A program made the position numbers and the translations under genes. The notes beneath the pieces were generated by a model that saw nothing but the letters and a program-made list of their open reading frames with translations, did not search any database and was not told the origin of the DNA. Positions 1-6,838 of a DNA stretch of 8,631 bases are shown here, in pieces (position 1 is the stretch's first letter; the number at the start of each line of letters is the position of its first letter). The DNA is from Clostridium sp. UBA4108 (GTDB taxonomy: Bacteria > Bacillota > Clostridia > Clostridiales > Clostridiaceae): the NCBI GenBank assembly GCA_002381695.1, contig DFXM01000025.1, positions 112,187 through 120,817 on the forward strand. The letters are read 5' to 3'.

Positions 1-87
1 TTAGTAAATCAAGCTTTCGAAACGGTTTGCGAGTAATAAAATGTAGTTCATTATCAACACTTTATTAAAACAAAGTCTTAAAATAAA
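1..87 (+). repeat. Left copy of a diverged inverted repeat flanking the operon
   Basis: Read on the plus strand, this stretch aligns with the minus strand of 8621-8529 over nearly its whole length. By eye about 50 of 70 core positions match, with about four single-base gaps. Shared blocks include GTAAATC, GTAATAA, ATGTA, ATCAACACT and TATTAAA. In the right copy the sequence is an open reading frame. In this copy the single-base deletions and an in-frame TAG where the other has TAC would break that frame, so if it was once coding it is now a remnant. Both copies point towards the operon. I do not recognise the element; an insertion-sequence end, a duplicated gene tail or a small non-autonomous element are all possible. 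Confidence 0.6.
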
Positions 88-124
88 AAGCCAGCGATGA
101 TATAAATTCATCTACTGGATTTTT
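86..124 (-). terminator. Rho-independent terminator after 4hbD, possibly bidirectional
   Basis: CCAG (91-94) pairs with CTGG (115-118) and GATGA (96-100) pairs with TCATC (108-112), around a 7-nt loop, with a small internal bulge at 95 and 113-114. On the minus strand the hairpin is followed by CTTTTTATTTT, a terminator tail, about 70 nt after the 4hbD stop codon. On the plus strand it is followed by ATTTTT, so it could also stop transcription arriving from the left. It is the only clear hairpin plus T-run downstream of the operon. Confidence 0.65.
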
Positions 125-188
125 CAAATTTTAAGGAAACAGGTTGTAATGGTTTAATTCTGATGGAATCACTACGATCAATATTTAA

Positions 189-1307
189 TTAATATAACCC
201 TCTATACAGCTCATAAATCTCTTCCCTACTAAGAGTTACATAGTTATTTGCTAGAAGCCTTTGTTGAGTCATAATTACATTCTCAGTAAATTCACCTATC
301 TCTTTTTCTTCCATACCGTAAGCTCTTAATTTTTTTCTGCTAATTAAATTATTTAAAAGCTGTTCTAGTGAATGATACACATCTTCTCCCTGCTTAATCT
401 CCAATAAATCTGCAAGTAGGGCATTTACATCCTTTATTTTCCCCTCTGGATTTTTCTTATTATAGTATTTAAATATTTGGATAAAAAATTGATAATTTGC
501 TTCTCCATGAGGAACATGATATTTTCCGCCAAGAGGATAGGAAAGTGCATGAACAGCGCCAACTCCTGCATTACCAAAGGAAATTCCTGCATAGTTACTA
601 GCTATTAAGAACCCTTCTATAATCTCTGTTCTATACTCTTTTCCATTTTCTATTATTTCTTTATAACCCTTTATTATCATTCTTATTGCCTCTCTGCTAT
701 ACATCTCTGTATAGGGTGTGGCCTTGGGTGAAACTAAGGATTCCATGGCATGGATAAGTGCATCTATGGAGCTATAGACAAAAAATTCATAAGGCAATCC
801 TTTAACTAGCTCTGGTATTAAAACTGCATAATCCGCATAGAGCTCTTGCACTGCTAATCCCATTTTAGTTTTTTTAGCTTTTATTTCAGCAATGGATATA
901 TTAGTAACCTCACTACCTGTACCACAAGTGGTAGGTATAATTATAAGCTCTTTGTTTTTAACTGCAGCTACCTTCTTTTCAAACAATTCACTAACCTTTT
1001 CAACCTCTTTAAGTGCTAATAATTTCGATATATCTATTATTGAACCTCCACCTATAGCTACAATTCGCTTAAAGCCTTTAGGAGCAATTTCTTTCATTAT
1101 TTTATCTATTATATCATCGGAAGGCTCTTTTAAATTATAATCTTCTTGAAAAATATAAGAGCATTTTAGGTTTAACTCTTCAAGGAAAGTTTTGTGTAAG
1201 AATTTATTTGTAAATATTAGATCATATTCTCCAATAGAAAAATTCTCAACAAAATTCCTACAACTATTAAATTTTAAAATCTCTGGTCTAATCTCTAACA
1301 ACATCAT
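189..1307 (-). CDS. 4hbD: NAD-dependent 4-hydroxybutyrate dehydrogenase
   Basis: Reduces succinate semialdehyde to 4-hydroxybutyrate with NADH in the cytoplasm, the third step of the route encoded here. The protein is 372 aa, essentially the length of the C. kluyveri enzyme as I recall it, with long shared blocks such as TTCGTGSEVTN (126-136) and HALSYP (253-258). It is a group III iron-containing alcohol dehydrogenase: GGGSIID (86-92) lies in the nucleotide-binding domain. The metal ligands by family alignment are Asp182, His186, His253 and His267, with the +4 and +14 spacings of the family. Two ATGs stand in tandem; AGGGTGAT, a good match to the extended ribosome site, lies just upstream and fits either (371 or 372 aa). 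It starts 22 nt after sucD and is the last gene before the terminator. Pairing with sucD and abfD makes the substrate assignment firm. Confidence 0.95.
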   Translation of the reverse strand: MMLLEIRPEILKFNSCRNFVENFSIGEYDLIFTNKFLHKTFLEELNLKCSYIFQEDYNLKEPSDDIIDKIMKEIAPKGFKRIVAIGGGSIIDISKLLALKEVEKVSELFEKKVAAVKNKELIIIPTTCGTGSEVTNISIAEIKAKKTKMGLAVQELYADYAVLIPELVKGLPYEFFVYSSIDALIHAMESLVSPKATPYTEMYSREAIRMIIKGYKEIIENGKEYRTEIIEGFLIASNYAGISFGNAGVGAVHALSYPLGGKYHVPHGEANYQFFIQIFKYYNKKNPEGKIKDVNALLADLLEIKQGEDVYHSLEQLLNNLISRKKLRAYGMEEKEIGEFTENVIMTQQRLLANNYVTLSREEIYELYRGLY

Positions 1308-1329
1308 AAAATCACCCTCTTATTATATA

Positions 1330-2766
1330 TTATTGTGCCCATATTTCTTCATCGGTAGGTACCTTTGCATCTTCATTATAAAAACCTATCCTTGATACGT
1401 TTATTAAATGTTTATAATCTAAGTTTTCTGATATACTGTTATTTCCCCAAGAGCCACAACCTAAGGTTGTAGTTGGTGCAAAGCCATTATATAGACTTCC
1501 TCCTGCTGAAGTTGAAGAAGGCTGATTGACCACAAGTCTACTTACAGTTAATTTTCCTCCTGCATAGTCTATATGCTCTTTATCATTTGAGTGTATAGCA
1601 CAAGAATGACCCTTTCCTTCTACATTTAGGTTAGTCTGAGCTATTTCCACTGCTTCTTTAAAGCTATCATATTCAAAACTAACCATTACAGGGCACATTT
1701 TCTCCTTGCATAATATATCATCTATACCTTTTCCTCTACCCTTTAAAATTATTACCTTAGTATCCTTTGGCACCTCTACTCCAGCTAAGGCTGCAATAAA
1801 TTCAACACTTTGCCCAACAATTTTTCCATTTATACTTCCTTGTATGAATAATACCTTTTCAAATTTTTCTATAATATCTTTATCCTCAGTATAATAAGCT
1901 CCATTTCGAACAAACTCTTCTATAATTTCTTTATAATTTTCCTTAGGAGCTATTATACTCTGTTCGCCAGAGCATATTATGCCGTTGTCAAAGGTTCTTC
2001 CTGTTATTATTTTAGGAACTACCGCCTTTATATCTACATCTCTATCTATAATGCACTGCACATTTCCCGCTCCAACTCCATAAGCTGGTTTCCCGCTACT
2101 ATAAGCTGATTTAACCATTCCCATACCACCTGTAGCGATTACTACATCCACTTGTGCCATAAGCTCTGAAGTTAAGTCTATAGAGGGTTCTTCTATAGTT
2201 TGTATCAAATTCTTTGGAGCATCTAATTTTTTTATGGCTTCATTAAAAAGCTCTACCACATATTTAGCACATTTCTTTGCTCTAGGATGAGGTGCTATAA
2301 TTATGGCATTTCCACCCTTTAAAGCAAACATAGCATTACACATAGGAGTAACTATAGGATTTGTACAAGGGGTGACGGCTCCTACTACACCCATAGGTTT
2401 AGCTACTTTAATAAGTGATTTATCTCTTTCTTCCCCTATAATTCCTATAGATTTCTTATCCTTTAAATTGTTCCAAATAACCTTAGACTTTCCCTTATTC
2501 TTTGTGACTTTGTGGTCGTATACTCCCATTCCTGTCTCTTTTATAGCCATTTTTGCTAATTCTTCAGCTCTGTCATATATTATTTTTCCAATTTCTCTAA
2601 CTATATTATCTACTTGTTCTTGAGTAAAGTTTTCATACTCCTTTTGTGCAACTCTTGCTTTATTTACTAAATTCTCTATATATATTTTGTTCTCCATCTT
2701 AAGTTTCTCCTTTTCATCTATTTTAACCTTATCTAATATTTCTTTAACATATAAACTATTTCCCAT
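1330..2766 (-). CDS. sucD: CoA-acylating succinate semialdehyde dehydrogenase
   Basis: Reduces succinyl-CoA to succinate semialdehyde and free CoA with NAD(P)H. It is a 478-aa acylating aldehyde dehydrogenase of the SucD/AdhE-N-domain type. The catalytic Cys265 sits in FDNGIICSGEQS (259-270), a Gly-rich cofactor segment is at 211-234, and the family hallmark TTTLGCGSWGNNSISENL is at 432-449. Similarity to C. kluyveri SucD is high throughout. The start is uncertain. The first ATG has AAGGAG (2778-2783) at 11 nt, which is rather long. An in-frame ATG at 2697 (Met24) has AAGGAG (2707-2712) at 9 nt and gives a 455-aa protein whose N-terminus lines up with C. kluyveri SucD. I list the longer form because it leaves only 29 nt after korC; both may be used. 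The extra 23 residues form a basic, amphipathic, helix-like segment that resembles the next 23. Confidence 0.93.
   Translation of the reverse strand: MGNSLYVKEILDKVKIDEKEKLKMENKIYIENLVNKARVAQKEYENFTQEQVDNIVREIGKIIYDRAEELAKMAIKETGMGVYDHKVTKNKGKSKVIWNNLKDKKSIGIIGEERDKSLIKVAKPMGVVGAVTPCTNPIVTPMCNAMFALKGGNAIIIAPHPRAKKCAKYVVELFNEAIKKLDAPKNLIQTIEEPSIDLTSELMAQVDVVIATGGMGMVKSAYSSGKPAYGVGAGNVQCIIDRDVDIKAVVPKIITGRTFDNGIICSGEQSIIAPKENYKEIIEEFVRNGAYYTEDKDIIEKFEKVLFIQGSINGKIVGQSVEFIAALAGVEVPKDTKVIILKGRGKGIDDILCKEKMCPVMVSFEYDSFKEAVEIAQTNLNVEGKGHSCAIHSNDKEHIDYAGGKLTVSRLVVNQPSSTSAGGSLYNGFAPTTTLGCGSWGNNSISENLDYKHLINVSRIGFYNEDAKVPTDEEIWAQ
2707..2712 (-). promoter_or_regulatory. Internal ribosome site for an alternative sucD start
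   Basis: AAGGAG lies inside the first 23 codons of the long sucD frame, 9 nt before the in-frame ATG at 2697-2695. This spacing is better than the 11 nt at the first start. The shorter protein it predicts begins where the C. kluyveri homologue begins, so this may be the main or a second initiation site. Confidence 0.5.
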
Positions 2767-2795
2767 TTATCACTTCTCTCCTTTTCTACTTAAAA

Positions 2796-3323
2796 TTAAC
2801 TTGCTATCACCATGTTTATTCCTGCATTGAAAGCCAATAGATTTTTTTTAATACTAGCTTTTGGCACATTATCACATATAGCCTTCTCTAAATTTTCATA
2901 ATCTATATCCTTAGTTAGTGCAGCTAGTATTCCAAGGCACAATATATTTATGGCTTGAGCATTATCAAGAACTTTTTCTGTACAATCAAAAATATCAAAT
3001 TTTCTCACATTTTGTCCTTCAGAAACGTCTATACTACTATCAGTTATAATCATGGTATCCTCATCACAGAAATTTTTAAATTTATCTAAACCACTTTGAC
3101 TTAAAGCCAATATTATATCCGCTTTTTCTACTCTTGGGTAACATATATCTTCATCAGAGATAATCACGTCAGCTCTACAACAACCGCCTCTAGATTCTGG
3201 TCCATAATTTTGAGTTTGAACTACATGCTTTCCTTCTAATACTGCTGCTTCTGCTAAAATTACTCCTGATTTTACAATTCCTTGTCCACCTAACCCAGTG
3301 AAGATTATTTCTTTTTTATTCAT
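2796..3323 (-). CDS. korC: 2-oxoglutarate:ferredoxin oxidoreductase, gamma subunit
   Basis: Gamma subunit (175 aa, the usual size) of a thiamine-diphosphate-dependent 2-oxoacid:ferredoxin oxidoreductase that decarboxylates a 2-oxoacid to its acyl-CoA and passes electrons to ferredoxin. The N-terminal GLGGQG (10-15) and the NYGPESRGG block (39-47) are the family signatures; the domain (POR gamma/KorC) fills the whole protein. AGGAGG stands 8 nt before the ATG. It follows korB after 54 nt, the widest gap within the operon, in which I see no gene or hairpin, and precedes sucD by 29 nt. The same subunit type is used by branched-chain 2-oxoacid (VOR) enzymes, so the 2-oxoglutarate assignment rests on the neighbouring genes. 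Confidence 0.88.
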   Translation of the reverse strand: MNKKEIIFTGLGGQGIVKSGVILAEAAVLEGKHVVQTQNYGPESRGGCCRADVIISDEDICYPRVEKADIILALSQSGLDKFKNFCDEDTMIITDSSIDVSEGQNVRKFDIFDCTEKVLDNAQAINILCLGILAALTKDIDYENLEKAICDNVPKASIKKNLLAFNAGINMVIAS

Positions 3324-3377
3324 TTTCTTATCCTCCTAAAACTACTTTACAGATATTTGACATAAAATAGACATTAT

Positions 3378-4157
3378 TTATTTCTTTTGAAACTGCATTA
3401 TATATTCTTCTACATATTCAGGCTCTACAGTATTCTTAAATACGCCTATTTCATATGTTTCCTCCTGCTTCTCACTGACCTTTTTTCTTAAATGGTCTAT
3501 CATGTCAGAAGGTTTTCGTAGTGAATTTCTTCTTCCAAACTGCACAGGACAAGGTGTTAAGGCTTCAATTATAGAGAAGCCCTTCTTATCAAAAGCCTGT
3601 TTTATAACATTTACTAGATGTTTATAATGTGCTACAGTGCTTCTTGCTATATAAGTTGCCCCTGCTGCTTCACACAATTTGCATATATTAAAATCTCTAC
3701 ATATATTTCCAGTTTCCGTAGTAGTAGTTCTAGCATTTAGTGGTGTGGTTGGAGAACATTGTCCTCCTGTCATTCCATATATGTTATTATTAAAAACAAT
3801 AACCTTTAAATCTATATTTCTTCTACAACCATGGATAAGGTGATTTCCCCCTATAGCAGTACAATCTCCATCTCCAGTCAAAACGATTACCTCTAATTCA
3901 GGATTTGCAAGCTTTATGCCCTCTGCGTAAGGAATAGCTCTTCCATGTAAGGTGTGTATTGTATCGAAATTCATGTACTGAGCAGCTCTTGAAGAACAGC
4001 CTATACCTGAAACTACACAAATTTTATTTTTATCTATATCTAGAGAATCTATGGCTTCAACTAGTGCACTTAATATTATTCCATTACCACAACCTGCACA
4101 CCAAATATGAGGAAGATGCTCTTCTCTCATGTATTTTTTAACTAATGCTTCTTTCAT
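3378..4157 (-). CDS. korB: 2-oxoglutarate:ferredoxin oxidoreductase, beta subunit
   Basis: Thiamine-diphosphate-binding beta subunit (259 aa). The TPP/Mg motif starts at GDGD (95-98) and ends at the Asn run 123-125 followed by IYGMTGGQ. Cys20 and Cys23 (WCAGCG), Cys54 (GIGCSSR) and Cys203 (TPCP) match the positions that bind the proximal [4Fe-4S] cluster in two-subunit archaeal 2-oxoacid oxidoreductases, so this subunit should carry one cluster. GGAGGG lies about 5 nt before the ATG, inside the end of korA. The reading frame overlaps korA by 20 nt, suggesting coupled translation and equal subunit amounts. 2-Oxoglutarate is the likely substrate because the product succinyl-CoA feeds sucD in the same operon; residues alone do not exclude a branched-chain 2-oxoacid. 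Confidence 0.9.
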   Translation of the reverse strand: MKEALVKKYMREEHLPHIWCAGCGNGIILSALVEAIDSLDIDKNKICVVSGIGCSSRAAQYMNFDTIHTLHGRAIPYAEGIKLANPELEVIVLTGDGDCTAIGGNHLIHGCRRNIDLKVIVFNNNIYGMTGGQCSPTTPLNARTTTTETGNICRDFNICKLCEAAGATYIARSTVAHYKHLVNVIKQAFDKKGFSIIEALTPCPVQFGRRNSLRKPSDMIDHLRKKVSEKQEETYEIGVFKNTVEPEYVEEYIMQFQKK

Positions 4158-5286
4158 ATGTTCCCTCCATAATTGCGCTTTCTAACTCTTCAGTTTTAAA
4201 GATTTCACCACAATATTTATTAATACCTACAACCTTGCACCTATCTCCGACGATTCTTTGAACTTCAAAGATTAATTGACCAGCATTTAATTCTGGTACA
4301 AATATCTTTTCAATATTATTATTTTCTATGATTGATAGCAATGCACTATCTGGGAAGGGCCATATGGTGTAAGGTACAAATAAACCTATGGCGGTTTGCT
4401 TATTTTTTATAACTAATTCTCTACATACCCTAGCTGTAGAACCAAAGGTAACGATTAATGATTTGCATTTATCAGTTTTCACTTCGTTATATTTAGCTAT
4501 AGTATCCTTATTTTTCTCTATTTTATTTAATAATCTTGAGGTTAATTTCTCTGCAACTTCATTAGAGTTAGAAGGATATCCCCACTGATCATGATTTAGT
4601 CCAGTTACATGAAATTTATATCCTTCACCTATGGTAGCCATTGGAGGTATTAAATCTTCTGTATTTTTATAGGGTGCAAAGCCTTCTTTTACCTCCTCTA
4701 AACTAGGCTCCTTTCTATCGATAATTTCTATGTGGTCCTTTAAATAAACACTTTCCCTCATATGTGCTATGACTTCGTCCAGTAGTAAAATTACAGGTAC
4801 TCTATATTTCTCTGAGTAATTAAAGGCTTCAATAGTTAATTCATATGTAGAAGCCACACTATCTGGTGCCAATACTATAACTGGATGATCCCCATGGGTT
4901 CCCCACTTACTTTGCATTACATCTCCCTGAGATACGGAAGTAGGAAGTCCTGTACTTGGTCCTCCTCTCATTACATCCACTATTACACAAGGGATTTCAG
5001 CCATGGAAGCATATCCAATGACCTCCTGTTTTAAGGAAAATCCAGGACCGCTAGTTGCAGTCATTGCTTTAACTCCAGTCATAGCTGCTCCAACTACAGC
5101 AGCCATTCCTGCAATCTCATCCTCCATCTGTATAAATCTTCCTCCAACTTCTGGTAATTTTACAGAACTTATTTCTGCAATTTCACTGGCTGGACTTATA
5201 GGATATCCACCATAAAATTTCATTCCAGCCCTTATAGCACCTTCAACACAAGCTTCATTTCCTTGTATTAATACCAATTTACTCAT
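4138..5286 (-). CDS. korA: 2-oxoglutarate:ferredoxin oxidoreductase, alpha subunit
   Basis: Alpha subunit (382 aa) with the pyrimidine-binding half of the TPP site and the C-terminal transketolase-like domain. Visible signatures are GYPISPASEI (27-36), MEDEIAGM (54-61), TSGPGFSLKQE (79-89), the GGPSTGLPT loop (108-116) and, in the last domain, FVPELNAGQL (329-338). The start chosen is the ATG at 5286, with AAGGAG 8 nt upstream. A GTG one codon earlier (5289) would add one residue and lies only 5 nt from the same site. The frame overlaps the end of the ferredoxin gene by 8 nt and the beginning of korB by 20 nt. The order delta-alpha-beta-gamma is typical of four-subunit Kor/Vor operons. Automatic annotation might call it VorB; the succinyl-CoA-consuming neighbours argue for KorA. 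Confidence 0.9.
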   Translation of the reverse strand: MSKLVLIQGNEACVEGAIRAGMKFYGGYPISPASEIAEISSVKLPEVGGRFIQMEDEIAGMAAVVGAAMTGVKAMTATSGPGFSLKQEVIGYASMAEIPCVIVDVMRGGPSTGLPTSVSQGDVMQSKWGTHGDHPVIVLAPDSVASTYELTIEAFNYSEKYRVPVILLLDEVIAHMRESVYLKDHIEIIDRKEPSLEEVKEGFAPYKNTEDLIPPMATIGEGYKFHVTGLNHDQWGYPSNSNEVAEKLTSRLLNKIEKNKDTIAKYNEVKTDKCKSLIVTFGSTARVCRELVIKNKQTAIGLFVPYTIWPFPDSALLSIIENNNIEKIFVPELNAGQLIFEVQRIVGDRCKVVGINKYCGEIFKTEELESAIMEGTYERSIS

Positions 5287-5467
5287 CACTGTCTCTCCTT
5301 ATATTTATAGCAAAATCAGGACATATATTTTCACATATACCGCACTTTATACACTTTTCTTCTTGAACCACTATAGCCTTCATATTCTTTTTTCCAAGTA
5401 CCTTCTTTGGGCAATTATCTATGCATAGTTCACAGCCCTTACACCACGCTTTATTTATATATATCAT
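5279..5467 (-). CDS. korD: Ferredoxin-like delta subunit of the 2-oxoacid oxidoreductase, 2x[4Fe-4S]
   Basis: A 62-aa bacterial-type ferredoxin with two complete CxxCxxCxxxCP motifs: Cys9, 12, 15, 19 and Cys39, 42, 45, 49, predicted to hold two [4Fe-4S] clusters. Placed directly before korA, it should carry electrons from the TPP centre to free ferredoxin. A longer frame opens at 5488, where ATGA overlaps the abfT stop and would add MIEGART, but there is no ribosome site before that codon. AAGGAG at 5476-5481 lies 8 nt before the ATG at 5467, so I take the shorter form. The stop overlaps the korA start by 8 nt. There is no signal peptide, so the protein is cytoplasmic. Confidence 0.9.
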   Translation of the reverse strand: MIYINKAWCKGCELCIDNCPKKVLGKKNMKAIVVQEEKCIKCGICENICPDFAINIRRDSDE

Positions 5468-5475
5468 TGTTCTAG

Positions 5476-5481
5476 CTCCTT
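5476..5481 (-). promoter_or_regulatory. Ribosome site deciding the korD start
   Basis: AAGGAG stands 8 nt upstream of the ATG at 5467-5465 and within the codons that a longer frame from 5488 would use. No purine-rich site precedes the ATG at 5488. This favours a 62-aa ferredoxin that does not overlap abfT. Confidence 0.75.
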
Positions 5482-5484
5482 CAA

Positions 5485-6816
5485 TCATTTATGAATTTTA
5501 TGATAAATAAAATAGTTAAACTGCTTATTAAATCTCTTCTCCCACTCTTTTATAAGTTCAGCTCTAAATTTAGGATGAGCTATATTGATTAAAGCTCTTG
5601 CTCTTTCCTTTAAAGATTTTCCTTTAAGTCCAGCTATTCCATATTCAGTAACTACATAATGTACATCATTCCTAGAGGTAGTTACTGCGGCACCCTCCTC
5701 TAAAAATGGGACAATTCTAGATGCAGTACCCTTGGCTGCAGTGGAGGGCATTGCTATTATAGATTTTCCACCCTTAGATATATTGGCACCTCTTATAAAG
5801 TCTACTTGTCCGCCTACTCCACTAAATTGCTTTAACCCCATGGATTCAGCGGCTACTTGGCCCATTAAATCTATTTGTATACAGGAATTAACAGATACCA
5901 TGTTGTCATTTTTGCCGATAATATAAGGGTCATTTACATAATCTACGGGATGCATCTCTATCATTGGATTATTATCTATAAAGTCATAGAATTTCTTTGT
6001 TCCCATGAAAAAGGACACCACCATCTTGTCCTTATGAAGAGTTTTTTTCTTGTTATTAATTACCCCTGCTTCAATTAGTTCTAATACGCCATCTGAAATC
6101 ATCTCAGAATGTATGCCTAAGTCTTTTTTATCTTTTAAAAATAGTAGTACCCCATCTGGAATTGAGCCAATTCCTAATTGAAGGGTAGAACCATCCTCTA
6201 TAAGCTCTGCACAATTTTTACCAATAGCTTTTTCAACTTCTCCAATTTCACTAGGTTTTATTTCCATTATGGGATAATTAACTTCTACTATATGATTAAT
6301 ATCTCTTACGTGAATAAAAGAATTTCCTAAAGTTCTCGGCATATTAGGATTTACTTCAGCTATGACAATATCTGCACACTCTGCTACTGGCTTTGTGTAG
6401 TCATTAGATACACCAAAGCTACAGAAACCATGTTCATCAGGGATAGAAACTTGAATTATTGCTATATTTACCTTTAGATACTTTTCTCTAAAAAGTTTTG
6501 GAACTTCTGAAAAGAAACAAGGGGTAAAATCAGCTCTACCATCCAATATAGCAACTCTTGTGGATGGCCCAGCAAAAAGAGAATTATGTTTAAAATTAAA
6601 TTCCTTTTCCTCTTGTACATATCCACCTGTACCCATTCCTATCATGTGAACAATTTCTATATTTGAAAACTTATCACTATCCCTTACCATTTCATCTATA
6701 ACTGCTTTAGGTTCTCCAGCTGCATGGCCTATTACAACTCTATATCCACTTTTAATTTTTTCTGTTGCTTCACTTGCAGATATGATTTTTTGTTTATATA
6801 ATTCTCTCCAATCCAT
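5485..6816 (-). CDS. abfT: 4-hydroxybutyrate CoA-transferase
   Basis: Moves CoA from acetyl-CoA (or butyryl-CoA) to 4-hydroxybutyrate, giving the substrate for AbfD next door. The 443-aa protein is a two-domain family I CoA-transferase of the acetyl-CoA hydrolase/transferase type, similar along its length to the C. aminobutyricum enzyme. The catalytic glutamate is Glu238 in GIHSEMISDG (234-243), the same number as in that enzyme. Other conserved blocks are QLGIGSIPD (213-221) and FSGVGGQVDFIRGA (331-344). About ten residues after the usual end (RFNKQF) form a short aromatic and basic tail (NYFIYHKIHK). AAGGAG lies 6 nt before the ATG, and the gene follows abfD by 22 nt. The closest alternative is butyryl-CoA:acetate CoA-transferase (But), which shares these motifs; the operon partners favour 4-hydroxybutyrate. 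Confidence 0.92.
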   Translation of the reverse strand: MDWRELYKQKIISASEATEKIKSGYRVVIGHAAGEPKAVIDEMVRDSDKFSNIEIVHMIGMGTGGYVQEEKEFNFKHNSLFAGPSTRVAILDGRADFTPCFFSEVPKLFREKYLKVNIAIIQVSIPDEHGFCSFGVSNDYTKPVAECADIVIAEVNPNMPRTLGNSFIHVRDINHIVEVNYPIMEIKPSEIGEVEKAIGKNCAELIEDGSTLQLGIGSIPDGVLLFLKDKKDLGIHSEMISDGVLELIEAGVINNKKKTLHKDKMVVSFFMGTKKFYDFIDNNPMIEMHPVDYVNDPYIIGKNDNMVSVNSCIQIDLMGQVAAESMGLKQFSGVGGQVDFIRGANISKGGKSIIAMPSTAAKGTASRIVPFLEEGAAVTTSRNDVHYVVTEYGIAGLKGKSLKERARALINIAHPKFRAELIKEWEKRFNKQFNYFIYHKIHK

Positions 6817-6838
6817 TTTTTTCTCCTTGTGCTCTCAA

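Noticed and set aside
1..36. Plus-strand frame 1 tail (11 codons then TAA) as the end of a convergent gene
   Set aside because: Too short to judge, and the alignment with the right-hand copy favours a different frame. It is better treated as part of the repeat.
2303..2623. 106-codon plus-strand open frame inside sucD, and similar plus-strand frames inside the other genes
   Set aside because: These are antisense shadows of clear minus-strand enzymes and have no recognisable protein features.
3324..3377. 54-nt korB-korC gap as an internal promoter or small gene
   Set aside because: Only the korC ribosome site is visible; there is no convincing -35/-10, -24/-12, hairpin or frame.
5468..5488. 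Longer ferredoxin start with ATGA overlap to abfT
   Set aside because: There is no purine-rich site before 5488, whereas AAGGAG is well placed for the ATG at 5467.
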